Shown: positions 25,001 through 35,376 of the stretch, piece by piece | Numbering within the stretch: position 1 is the stretch's first letter | Layout: each line of letters starts with the position of its first letter | From: Scatophagus argus | Taxonomy: Eukaryota; Chordata; Actinopteri; Scatophagidae | Direction of reading: 5' to 3' | Assembly (NCBI RefSeq): GCF_020382885.2 | Contig: NC_058514.1 | Coordinates: 13,688,249 to 13,752,248, forward strand | Length of the DNA stretch: 64,000 bases | Position numbers and translations under genes: made by a program | The notes under the pieces: generated by a model | What the model saw: the letters and a program-made list of their open reading frames with translations, nothing else | Told to the model about the DNA's origin: nothing | Database searches by the model: none

Positions 25001-26954
25001 TAGGCATTTTTCGTTTTTCACATAGCATTTATTGTGTATCCTTTAAAATTATCAAAATGTAGAGGGTAGATCCTGCACTTCAGAACATTTTTTAAATCAC
25101 GCAACTTGAATATTTTCATTGAATTTTTTACTTGTCTGTATGCATATCAATATAAAGATATCAAATTTTTCATTTTTTCATACTAATGGTAGGTATAGTT
25201 ACCAGAGGTAGAGAGAGAAGTAGAATTTAACACCAATACCTTGGGACCTTTACATTAAAATGCCTTGAAAACCACCCAAAGCCAGAACACAAAAAAATGA
25301 CAAATAAATGTAGTCTATTAACCTACACAATATATTTGACATTAAGTGTTTAGTGCAGAAGCACTTAGAGAAGTGTCTGCTGACTGTCTGACAGTTTACT
25401 GGATCCTCTAACGTGTATTTTAATATTTCACCAGATAACCTGATGATACGATATTATCTCCCGAGATTTGTTATCCTTAATCCTTTCTTTCAAAACAAGC
25501 CTAATGCTTTAGAATAAACAGACTGCAGATGCAGTGTATTGATGCTTATTTGCGAGATTTTACAAGCGAAACTTTCCACTCAGAGCTCAGACAAGTTTTA
25601 ACAACCAACAGCAAAAGGATTAAACAAACCAGTTCTAATGCTCATATGAAACAATAACGTCACACTATGACATGGGAAATTTTTTTCCACTGATTCTCAG
25701 GAATATTATGTTGCTGTTTTTTTAAAATATATATATATATATATATACTAAAATACACTTACAAGTTTGTAAAATAATTATTTTTCTGTGATAAATTCTG
25801 CTTTAAATTAATACTGACCACACTTGCATAAAGTTCTGCGCGATACAATTCAAATTATATAAATAATGTATAATAATCTACTAATTCATAAATTCCTGTT
25901 GTATTCATAGGAGTTTTTAACACTTATTCTTGTGGTACTAAATACTTTCTGGCACTCGCGTTTGGTATTTCGGTTTAGATTTGAAGCTAGTGTGCTGTAT
26001 TGTTCAAAAAGTCCCGATAGCCGACATCGCTGTAGTCCCTCTTGTTCTGGTTTCGGAGCGGCAGGGAGCGACTACCTCCCTCTGCTGCACAGCGAAGGCA
26101 GCGTTGCTCTACTGATCTACTGACCCACTTTTGAAAGAAGCTGAACGACAAGAAAACACGGACGAACCTCGTGCAACCACGTGACAAACTAAAGCCCTCT
26201 GAGGGCTGTTTGGTGAAGGTTATGAAAATAAAAATATTTCAGTAGTTTAAGGGATAATGTCGGACGTGTCAAACGAACTATACGGGTAAGGTTAGCTTAA
26301 TAAAAAATGTTTTTATCAAAGTTAGGCCGAACTTGTCGCCATGGTTACCGTCACGTGGTTGCATGAGGTTTGTCAGAGAATCTCCCGAAAAGGAACAAAG
26401 CCCCTACGCGCGCGCGCCCCACAGGAGGCGAGCACGTAGTACGGCATCATTTTGGCCAGGTTTCCACCGCCGCGACCGGCTGCCGACCGGTGGGTTAGTA
26501 GGCAGGTGCCTGTCTGCTCCTGTCGCCGGCGCTGCAGATAGTAACGCGCTGCTGTGGCTGTTACTTTTTATGTTCGGCTCGTGCCGGTACGGTCGCTAAG
26601 GGCTGAAGTAAGTGGTCGCTTGTGTTGTCACCCAGTAATTGAACTAAAAAGTTGAATTAGGATGACAAAACCCTCCCAGTAAACTTTTTCTTTTTAACTT
26701 TACAGCCCTTGTCGCTTACAGTTATATTACAGCCTAGTACGTCTAAGGAAGTTCAAGAAGTAGTTGCTGGAAGAATTCCATACATATGCTTTGCTTTTTT
26801 CAGCCAAAGGATGGGGGGGCAGCCAAAATTACTGATAATAAAAGTAGACTAGCGAGCTGAATCACACACAGTTCACACAGAAAATACTGCGACCCGTCCC
26901 CGAGCACCTACCTGCCGGCTGGTCCGCCGTCCCATCTGAGCCACCGGCCGACAT
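10047..26954 (-). CDS. bmal2: BMAL2 (ARNTL2), bHLH-PAS circadian transcription factor
   Basis: Seventeen coding exons read on the minus strand: 26912-26954, 19023-19134, 18825-18863, 18695-18736, 18316-18473, 18150-18232, 17972-18064, 15981-16098, 15694-15843, 13462-13696, 12930-13036, 12572-12722, 12344-12399, 12143-12254, 11807-11900, 10954-11050 and 10047-10204. They sum to 1848 nt, in frame, 615 aa. Features in order: basic NLS-like RKRK (37-40); bHLH (about 80-131, [14 protein letters not shown]); PAS-A (about 150-270, ending [11 protein letters not shown]); PAS-B with PAC (about 340-445, [26 protein letters not shown]); a Ser-rich linker; and a C-terminal transactivation helix ([15 protein letters not shown]) ending HWPF. 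As a family member it should dimerise with CLOCK/NPAS2 in the nucleus, bind E-boxes and be repressed by CRY. BMAL2 rather than BMAL1 is indicated by [26 protein letters not shown] and the 12p11-type neighbours. Intron 1 is 7.8 kb and holds transposon relics. Confidence 0.93.
13852..13866. repeat. (AT)n microsatellite
   Basis: A short alternating A/T run in the bmal2 intron between the 13462-13696 and 15694-15843 exons. Confidence 0.8.
16443..16532. mobile_element. Short insertion flanked by a 14-bp direct repeat
   Basis: The 14-mer AAGATTTAGCCTTG occurs at 16443-16456 and again, identically, at 16519-16532, with 62 bp between. The inner segment contains GTAGGTTCTCAGTCAACCAG, close to a sequence common in fish interspersed repeats. 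The arrangement looks like a target-site duplication around a small, truncated retroposed fragment in a bmal2 intron. The direct repeat is seen directly; the family is from memory and uncertain. Confidence 0.5.
19560..20433 (+). mobile_element. Degenerate L2-type LINE fragment (3' end)
   Basis: Translated pieces match the C-terminal reverse transcriptase region of fish L2-like LINEs: [11 protein letters not shown] (near 19576), [11 protein letters not shown] (near 19678) and [20 protein letters not shown] (near 19978-20035). Frames shift between these pieces, so the copy is dead. It ends in the characteristic tail GATGCTATATAAATAAAG at about 20405-20422. A block with CCCTGAGGGGAAATT near 19766 interrupts the ORF; it looks like a second retroposon tail or a recombinant junction. 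The element lies in bmal2 intron 1, antisense to that gene. Confidence 0.75.
20697..20718. repeat. (GT)n microsatellite
   Basis: About eleven GT units in bmal2 intron 1, just beyond the LINE relic. Confidence 0.9.
21308..21324. repeat. (CA)n microsatellite
   Basis: About eight CA units in bmal2 intron 1, preceded by a short GCGC run. Confidence 0.9.
24387..24597. mobile_element. Degenerate hAT-like MITE
   Basis: The block starts TAGGTCTGCAAC and contains ATCGATTAATCTGTC, ATGTCAGAAAATAGTGA and ATTAAGAAGCTG in that order. This is the layout of a very abundant non-autonomous hAT-type element of fish, whose ends read like TAGGGCTGCAAC. The middle is shortened and the right end is eroded, so its boundary is approximate. 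Family assignment is by memory of the consensus. Confidence 0.65.
25727..25747. repeat. (AT)n microsatellite
   Basis: About ten AT units in bmal2 intron 1. Confidence 0.9.
26161..26374. repeat. 25-bp inverted repeat, each arm with a CACGTG E-box
   Basis: Plus-strand 26161-26185 is the reverse complement of 26350-26374 at 23 of 25 positions. Arms are separated by 164 bp. Each arm contains a perfect CACGTG (26178-26183 and 26352-26357). The pair lies in bmal2 intron 1, about 540-790 bp downstream of the first coding exon, next to the CpG-rich region. CACGTG is the core recognised by CLOCK:BMAL dimers, so autoregulation is possible but not shown. A small perfect palindrome (AGCCCTC T GAGGGCT) lies in the spacer. 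Confidence 0.75.
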
Positions 26955-27060
26955 ACCTACAGACTGGAGCCGGTGTGCCCGGTGAAGGCTACGGAGCGCC
27001 GCCGCGCATGTGAGCCGCCAGCTGTAGTAGTAATAGTACAGTGCAGACGAGAAGAGGAGG
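26380..27060 (-). promoter_or_regulatory. CpG-rich region around the first coding exon of bmal2
   Basis: A marked rise in CpG and GC density surrounds the bmal2 ATG exon (26912-26954), against AT-rich flanks. It includes a CGCGCGCGC run near 26407. The sequence immediately before the ATG reads CTGTAG then GT ATG, so the ATG exon could be either part of exon 1 or the second exon of the transcript. Confidence 0.5.
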
Positions 27061-28261
27061 GAGCTGAACAGAGATGGGGTGTTGTATAATTGACTTCATT
27101 TTTTCCTCACCCTCCTCCTCCTCGATTTTTTTTTTCTTCACAAAGGAGGCGGGGTGGAGGGGGCGTTAGAAACGTGACGAATGGGTGATAACGGAACACC
27201 GTCCTTTAGGAAACACGGGAAAGAGGGAAGAGTTCACACTTGTCTCCTCCTTCATCGGCGTTTTGGCTCATTCATGTCAGTGTCACGGCGATTTGTAGGA
27301 TATTTGCTGTCCATTCATTTCAGCACTTCTCGCTCATGATTCAGCATTCCTGTAATGTGGAAATAAAAAAAAACAATTAGTGCAAATTACTCTGGATTTA
27401 AATGGATCATACTGACCATTTAAAATGCACTGTGCACAACGGAGGCAGCATAAGAAAAAGTTTCAAATGTGTCTAAAAATTACCATCTGTTATGAAAGAA
27501 ATGCTGTATTGTATGTTATGTAGATCCTTTATAGTGCGGTTTGAGTTGGCATTTGTTGTCATTAAAATGCAAAAGTGCAAAAATGAACGTCTCATATTTA
27601 GAACAAAATGTTCTATTCATTTGCGTTTTCCACCACAGAGCTTTGGATCGTGACTCGCATACGCTCTTAATGGTCTGAAAGTGAATAATGACATTGTGAC
27701 GACGCTGATAACGCTCATAATTTTGAATCCACGTTACACGTTGCCAGCTGAGGACTGACAGCGAGGTGAGAGATTGAATCGTCCGATGCTACGCTCGTTT
27801 TGGTGACCTGAAAAGTACCGAGCGCGCGTCACTGATCTGACTTTACACTCTCTCAGTTTTCCTCAATCACTGCGGTGATCGAGAGGAGGTCTCACTCTGT
27901 TCTGATTTCCTCGCACAATCACTCACCAGTAACTTGTGGCACAGACATCTTTAAAGCATTCAAACTCTGCTTTGAATAATAATTTGTCTCCTAGGCCTAT
28001 ATTTCGCTATAGTTCGCTAAGCTATTAAAACATTCTTACTATTACAGTTGCTCCTCCTTTATTGAAAAGTATAGAAACTATGCACTAATAAACTAATGGG
28101 GATTTGTTCAATTCAAAAACTACAGGACACGAAGTATAAAGTCCATTCTCATTGCAGTCGAGATTCTTAGTTTCCCCTTGCTCAAAGTGGTACATCTCTT
28201 CAATGTTGACGAACTTCGGTCCTCACCTACATAGTGTAATTTGAGACCTTTGCACGAGACT

Positions 28262-28337
28262 TTACGTAAGATGGAAGGCTGCACGTGCCAGCGAGAAACG
28301 TGTTGACCTATATATTATATAACTCGACGGTCACGTG
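28262..28337 (-). promoter_or_regulatory. Clustered D-box, E-box, RORE and E-box upstream of bmal2
   Basis: Within 76 bp: TTACGTAA (28262-28269) matches the PAR-bZIP D-box TTAYGTAA. CACGTG E-boxes lie at 28282-28287 and 28332-28337. TGACCTATATA (28304-28314) reads TATATAGGTCA on the minus strand, a full match to the RORE consensus WAWNTRGGTCA. A TATA-like TATATTATATAA overlaps it (28311-28322). In the bmal2 reading direction the order is E-box, TATA-like, RORE, E-box, D-box, about 1.3 kb upstream of the ATG. Two good donors on the minus strand (exon ends at 28231 and 27927) would let a non-coding first exon starting here splice to the acceptor at 26957. The motifs are seen directly; promoter function is inference. 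Confidence 0.55.
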
Positions 28338-29590
28338 GCGACGGTTAACCCATTTAATGCTCGTCTGTGGTGAAAGTGTCCCCCTTGCACTTTACCAGCC
28401 CGGAAACACTACAAGTGGACAGTGAAAATCGATAGAAACGCTGTGCTAAACGTTTAGGGGAATATGATAGACATTTCAAGTACTAGCAAAGGTGACATCA
28501 TTTCATAGTAAGAAAACTACCATGAAGTTATATCTCTGTACAGCTATACCCATATTGGATTTTTTCATCGTCTATAGCCTAAGGTCATGGCTAGCTTCCG
28601 TTGAGTTACACACAAGTGTTTTAATTTAGTGCAATTTATAACTTACTACTTCTGATTAAAGTATGGTTATACATCACTTTACCTTCATTGTGTTAACGTC
28701 TGTGGTGTGAAAAACAAGTTCTAAGCAAATATTCAGTGTGTTCTTGACTAAAACATTTCCAGGTGTAAAACAATATGCTAACAACCTTGCACGTCTGTTT
28801 TGTTAAATGTGATGGTGAGTTCAGGGTAAGTCCGTTTCGGGGCTTTGCCCTGGACGTCGGCTTTGTGATCTTTCTGCGTCAGTAAGCTCCGCCCCCGGCT
28901 CTCCTTGGGGGTACGCTGGGTTTTTGTTTTTTTTTATTCTGAACTCATGACAAAAGAATGTCACTCTTTTTTCTCTCTCCCCGGGACACCGTGTTCCCAA
29001 TGGGGGCTTGGCCTGCAGTTACAGAGCCAGCAAATATTCCAAATGCCCTAATTTCAACAACAATGTGATGATTAATTTTTTTTTTTTTTAAATTTGAACC
29101 TGAAGACTAAAACTTTATATAAGTCACATTTAAAATGTCCTTTTAATTTAGTTTGATGCCACGTGTATAGAATACACTATGTAGGCTACTTAGGTTTTGT
29201 CATATTACTTAGGTTCAATATTCTGCAAAGTAAAGTCCAGTAAACAGGGTTGAGCTTACCCTTTTCTCACAAAGTAGTCTACAATAAATAAAATAGCATG
29301 TCTGTAATGCAATACATTAAAAAGTGAGAGCAACAGAGACTGTGTGTTTATTCTGCATCAGGTTGATAGCAGAAGTCAAATGGGCAGTAAGAGTTAGAAA
29401 AAAAAGCAATTTAAAGTGCTATAAAGTGAAATATGTCTTATCCATTTTCCTGTTTTAAACTTTTTTTTTAATGGAAAACATACTGAAATTGTACAAACAG
29501 TACATTTGTATTGACTGAATTATTATAGCTGGCCTATACTAAGTAAGCATTGTTCTGTTTTTGGTGGTAATAATGGGGTCATGACACGGC

Positions 29591-29740
29591 ACTGTCACCT
29601 GTGCATCAGCTGCGTTTACAAGCACGTAAGTAACCTGGTTGTTGTGGGCTTTCTGCAGTAACCTGATTTCTGAATGGAAACCAAAAACCCGGTTTCCTTA
29701 ATCGAGGTAAGGGATTAAAAGAAACCCGGTTAAGACTTTT
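29591..29740. mobile_element. Possible degenerate fish interspersed repeat
   Basis: The motifs GCGTTTACAAGCAC, AACCTGGTT and AAACCCGGTTAAGAC, with internal inverted CCGGTTT/AAACCCGG units, resemble a common fish repeat that begins GCGTTTACATGCAC. Boundaries and family are uncertain. Confidence 0.35.
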
Positions 29741-32107
29741 ATTGTCAAAGAAAAAAAAAAAAAAAACAACTTGATTTCCTGAACATTCACGCGCAGCCTC
29801 AACGTGTTCGTGACGGTGACGTACACGTGAGAACGTCTAGGAGAATATGTAAATATATAAGTGGAAACAGCGCCCGGGTATCTGTATCCAAGTCCGAATA
29901 AAAATGAATGTGCAGATATCATTTTTCACAGTCGAACATCAAACTACTATTCATTCATATTACACACAGTAAGTAAACTGTGAGAAACTAACCTACGTCA
30001 TATCATTAACATGCTGTTAAATACATCGTTTGGTTAAAAACAAAGACGCACAATTAACGGGGAAAACAGGATTATTATTACCTCCCATAGTTTAAAATTA
30101 TTACTAATATAATTAGACTATTAAATAATTATTAGAGCGAGAATTTTTAACAGTGTTTGCAATAATGACTGTGATGAGTTTTAGAAAACAATTCCACCTT
30201 AACTCCAAGCTTCTTAAAATTGACTTTTAAAAGGTGGCACGACTATTAATTGGACAGCGCTGTGTCTGTCCACAGAAAGTCATTTCATTCCTTAGAGGGT
30301 ATTATCAACCAAAAGCAATCACACCGGAACAATCGTTTGAGTGCCCATTCATAAGATTCTGGTCAGCTGGAAATACACTAATGCGTGTTAAGAGCTCCCT
30401 CTAGTGGCTGCAGTGAATCACAGCAACAAGGTACGAGGAAAAAAAACACTGCACACTGTACAAAGGTAAGAAGTGTGGAGATGGACAAGATACAGAGTAA
30501 AAATATGTGCGTCACAGCAGGCAATTCATCACACTAAGGTCACCTTACCTTTGTACATGTTTGTCACTGCTGCATTTTAAAATAAAACAGTCACGATTAA
30601 AGATGTTTTCACACAGTGACTAACTCCCATCAAAACATTCTGCAACATTCATTGACTCGAGATTCAAGATAGCGACAAACAATAAAATTTATGCAGTGCA
30701 ATAATATGTAGGGCAGGTATGACTTCTGAAAACTGTAAAATTGAGAATGAGGGTCATACAAGATGGAATGATAATGTGTTACTTTTCTGTCTACCGCAAA
30801 TACGAGAGATTACAATTACCTGAAAGTACATTTGAGAATGCAGAGAGCCACAATTTTCATCTTAGTTTAATGGGTGCTCACATATTGCTTTTCCGTTTCA
30901 TTCTGAAGCAGTCAGCAATAACATATCAGTACTGTTCACTTGGGCAATGACATAAAGATACGAAATGCGCGTAAGATAAAAATGTAACTATACTCACCAT
31001 TATTGTCGAACTTTTATGGTGGACTAATCCTTCACAGAAGATACTGAAATAACAAATATATTCACTGCATCAGTATGATTTTGAATGACACCATCAATAT
31101 GATCAAGATGAAACCGTTTCTAAAATATGCTGTGCAAGATTTTTGAATTAAGCTCAAGACTTCAGAGCTTTCTCGAGGCCTCCGCACTCCACGGGTTTAT
31201 GAGACATGTGGTCTTCATTTGAGTCTTGAATGCTCCGCGTGCCCCAACGAAACACAAACCACAGGACTTTAAGTGTTTAATTTTATTATTTTAAGCATTT
31301 TATCAACATAAAAACTCATCAACGTGAATGAATATATTAATGAGCATTTCCCTCCTGCACTCCACAGTTTCCTTCAAGTGTCTACAACAATATGTACACA
31401 GCATTACACCAAAAAAATCTCACAACATCGTCCTGGCATGTGGAGGGGTGGGAGGTTTAAACCTTTTACAACTGAATTCTTGCCTTAACGAGGGGGGGGA
31501 TTATGTTTTATTATGAGCTAAGTTGTGGGGCTTTCTGGTTTTTGAGGCAGAGAAGTAGTTAATTTATATTTAATGCTGAATTCTAGAAGTAAATAAACTT
31601 CTGATTTTATCTTTTTATGTTTCTGTCAATTATTAAGAATAAATAAACTGCTTCCTGCTCTCTTAGTAAGGGAAGTTACCTCTCTTAGCATGGGTTGTGA
31701 AATATTCTGTGGCACTGAGCTGACTACTAAAACAAAGAGTGAGTCTGTAAGCTGGTTTGGTCCATCAAAAATGAATTGTCTCGCTCAACTCAAATGATAA
31801 AAGTCAAACATCTCCCAAGTCTTAATCTTTCTCAAGGAGAAATGAAGTCTTAATAATTTAAGTGGCACAGTAATGGATTTCAAGTCATCTCCTACACATC
31901 TAGAATTGTATGGATCCCAAATACAGTATTTACTCTCCTTTTTCATCTCCTGTGCATCTACTCTAGAGAACAAAAAATGTGATCATTTCTGTCAACACAA
32001 CACACAACATGAGTTGAACAAAATCACACATCACCTCACAACAAAAAAGCACTGAGTATCTAACTCATGAAAACACCTAACAATTGCACTCGCGCACACA
32101 CAATCAA

Positions 32108-32129
32108 ACACACACACACACACACACAC
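32108..32129. repeat. (CA)n microsatellite
   Basis: About eleven CA units, preceded by a shorter CA run at 32094-32102. Confidence 0.9.
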
Positions 32130-32372
32130 TAGTTTTTCTTGAACACTCTGAACAGTTTGGCTGTGAAACAGGTTGCTCTGAGTGAAGCAGTTTGGCCTTT
32201 TCCAGGTTGTGTCAGTGTGTTCCAGTGATTAGACACAACCAGGAAGCTGCAGCGGCAGCCAGGAACAAAATCCCCCACTACGCATCCGCCCTGCAGCCCG
32301 GTCTTAGCTTTGATGACATTTTTTGTTGTAATGGGAAATATCAGCCAATCAGAGTTGTCTGTATGTCAGTAA

Positions 32373-32772
32373 TTAAAGGGGCACTCCACGGATTTTTCAC
32401 ATCAGGATCAGTTTACTCATCTTAGGAGTACTACTCAGTATGTGAAAATAAATAATAATAATGATAATAATATCAATGTCTTCTGTGGCTGTGAGATCTG
32501 AATAAATTTACCTTGATGACGTCATAAGGGTTAAAAGGGTCAAGTTTGAAATAATGGCATAGAAAATGAAAGCTGCTACAAAGTTGCATTATGAGAAGTG
32601 TAGGATCCACTGCTTTTGGAACTTTAGCCTATACAAGAGACCAAAAGTTGAGATATCTTCACCTCTGCAGCATCGATTTTGATTCTTCTTCTTTTGTTTT
32701 TTTTAATTTGTCTCTTGTGAGTCCTGAGCTTTTACAAAAGTGCAATAGTGAATCATTGGAGTGCTCCTTTAA
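32373..32772. mobile_element. About 400-bp MITE with terminal inverted repeats and TTAA ends
   Basis: The left end reads TTAAAGGGGCACTCCA (32373-32388) and the right end reads TGGAGTGCTCCTTTAA (32757-32772). The reverse complement of the right end differs from the left by one base in sixteen. Both ends carry TTAA, consistent with a TTAA target duplication as used by piggyBac-type elements. The interior (GAGTACTACT, AAAGGGTCAAG) resembles a common fish non-autonomous repeat. No transposase is present. An open frame at 32591-32965 overlaps it and is not considered a gene. Confidence 0.7.
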
Positions 32773-34995
32773 ATGTCAGCAACTGACACGAAAATCCTCC
32801 CCTTCAAATACACTTAATGTTCGCACAAAACGTCATTCATTAATGACCGAACAAAACAGTGAAGAAATATACACATCAGTCAACTTATGTTTGTTGTTTG
32901 CAAACAGCTTTTTTAAAAACAAAACAAAACCAAAAAATACAAAAAACAAACCAACAAATTTTTAACATTTTTAACAGGACTACTTGGATGAATGAAGGTC
33001 AAACAGATAAAGTGTAAGAGGAGGGACTGGTATAGGTGTGTATTCTAACTGCAGGACCACTTTCTCTATCAATTCCCCACAAATAGCACCACAAACAGAT
33101 TAATGCGGGATTCCTGTGATGGCTACAGCTGAACTTAGTCCAATATGGTTAAGTCTTCAGTATATTTCCTGTCCCTGTATCTGCATTTATAGCTTTTCTT
33201 GCATTTTGACGCTTAACAAACGCGTTGGCTGAGAAACATCTGTCTGCGCACTCATTTTCCCAAAAGTATAGAAATAGAAATGGCAAATTCTTCCATAACC
33301 AAGTATAGCTCTCGGAAAGGTGTTCTTCTTTGTTTTTTTTAAGGTAGTCTGAGTTCAGCGCAGTAAGCATCAGCTACATCTGAATGTGAAATGCTGTGTG
33401 ATGACCAGAGTTCTTTGGTTAACTACTTGAAGCGCTGTGTCCAGTCGATGGTTAAATGTGCTGTTTTGTTGAGAAAGACAGGCTTGGCATTGGCTTTTTA
33501 GAGGGTTTCTTTTGGATGATAAAAATTAAAAAAATAACAATAAACTACACGTAATGCTTTACTCAACATAAAAGACATTCAAGAACCATACAGCTGTTTA
33601 AGCCTTCCACCATGTTAGTCCATTTGTATTTAGCTTCTCTCTAATCTCTACTGGACAGAGACACTTTGTTCATTTTGTTCAGCTTGACGTGTTTTTATGA
33701 GCCCCTTGTTTTATTATCTGACCCTTATTCTATCCTGCCTTTGTTTCCTCACTCGGTTTTATCACCTCTTTCATTTCATAGCTTTATTGCACTGCAGACA
33801 TAATGAATGTGACACATCAGAGCTTTTAACCGTTGCTTTCTCCCAAGCCGATTTATGAAGGGTCTAATTCTTCCCTTGCCCTTTTATCATTCCCTGCTGC
33901 TCACTTCCTTCTACCAACAGCTTTATTATTATTTCTACAAATAATTAATACTTTCTGATTAATGTCCAATGACTAAAATATCTGGTTAAATATTTCTCAG
34001 CTAGTTAAAGGCACTTTGCATGTTTTGTCCTTCTAAGAATGATGCAATTGGCCCTCGCTCATTAAAGTTAAAATCCAGGGAAATATCAATTGCTGTAGCA
34101 CAGATCTGAACAAAACAACTAGCTCTCAAGGGAAGTGACACACGCTGCACTTGGTTTGGCATCAGTGAAGAGCCAGCAATCCACAGTAACGGATGTCGAG
34201 CACCGGGTAGACTGCATTCACACGTCTCCTGGCAACAAGTGGCTCCTCTGTGAGAAAAGCAACAGCGCTGTGAGGCAACGCCACAGGAAGAGCTGACACA
34301 AAGTGGCACTGTGTATCACCATCGAGAGGGTTCGAGGAGAATTCCAGCATGATATGAGTTTTTACTCATTTCTTTTATATTTTCTATCGCTGTAATGCTA
34401 ATTGTTTATTACACCACTGTTACGGTAAGAACCACCCCCCGTCACTTTCTTATAGAAACGTGCAACATAAATGTCACACTCCTGATGAGTGTTGCCACGA
34501 CATGAATTAAACGGCTACGCGTCATTTTCAATTTATGCTTCAACGAAAGGTTTTTTTTTTCTTGAAAGTCATCTCCATGGCAACCGGAGACTTCTGCGTT
34601 TTTAATGCTCTGTTTCTGTTGCCGAGCATAACCTGCACAGACGGCTCTTTAAATCACAGAAATGCTGTATATCTATCTTTAGCTTATTAATTGTATATTG
34701 ATTGATCAGCTCCCAGCCTGTCAGCGAGCAGCAGGTTCCTCTCACTCAGAGGAACTCGGACACAAACTTGCAGGTCCGAGTCGGTGTGGAATGAAAACTA
34801 TTATCTCCACATTACATCCTTATGCCTGAGACATAAGAAAATTCTCAGAGGGCGCAACCAGAAAGAAAGGTCTCGAGTGACACTTTTTTGCTGTTTACAT
34901 TACTGTCGAGCAACATTCATCAAAAATGTCAAGATCAGGCTGAAGTCCAAAGCCAGGCTTGGCAGCTCCATGAGGATGTGCTCGGAGAGATTAGC

Positions 34996-35376
34996 ACTTT
35001 GAGCTAAACGATAACATCAACACGCTAACATCCCCAGCTTACATGCTGACGTCAATCAGCTTTAATGTTAACCGTGTTCACTATCTTAGTTTGGCATGTT
35101 TGCCAATTAGCACTAAACATGAAGCGCAGCTGGGGCTGATGGGAATGCTATTAGGTTTAGAAGTCTTAAACCAAAGTGTTGGATAAAGTGTACCTGATGA
35201 TTTTGCTGGATCAAACGGTCAGGAACCAACAAAGTTATTCCAATTCATCCAGAGGGGGACGTGTATTTGTATACGATTTTAGGACAATCCATCCAGTAGT
35301 TGTTCTGTTATTTCATACTGGACCAAAGCGGTGGACTGACATTGCAATCCCTAGAGCTAAGACTCTAGCATGGCTA
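34996..35376. mobile_element. Copy of an abundant fish interspersed repeat
   Basis: The stretch follows, with decay, a repeat seen very often in fish genomes: CACGCTAACAT, TTCACTATCTTAGTTTGGCA, CAATTAGCACTAAAC, CAAAGTTATTCCAATTCATC, CAATCCATCCAGTAGTTGTT, and CAAAGCGGTGGACTGACATTG. The order is preserved. The family name is not known to me. Two deletions relative to the remembered consensus are likely. The open frame at 35176-35388 is part of this repeat. Confidence 0.65.

Larger units (their letters stand above)
20434..26160. other. Remainder of bmal2 intron 1
   Basis: Non-coding, apart from the microsatellites, the hAT-like MITE at 24387 and a poly(T) tract at 24291-24305. The longest open frame (21712-22167, plus) carries no recognisable domain and no splice-consistent extension. 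Nothing else was identified. Confidence 0.5.

Noticed and set aside
26258-26286. Plus-strand ATG followed by nine codons and a gtaagg donor, which looked like a first coding exon
   Set aside because: No matching downstream exon could be found on the plus strand, and it sits in the spacer of the E-box inverted repeat.
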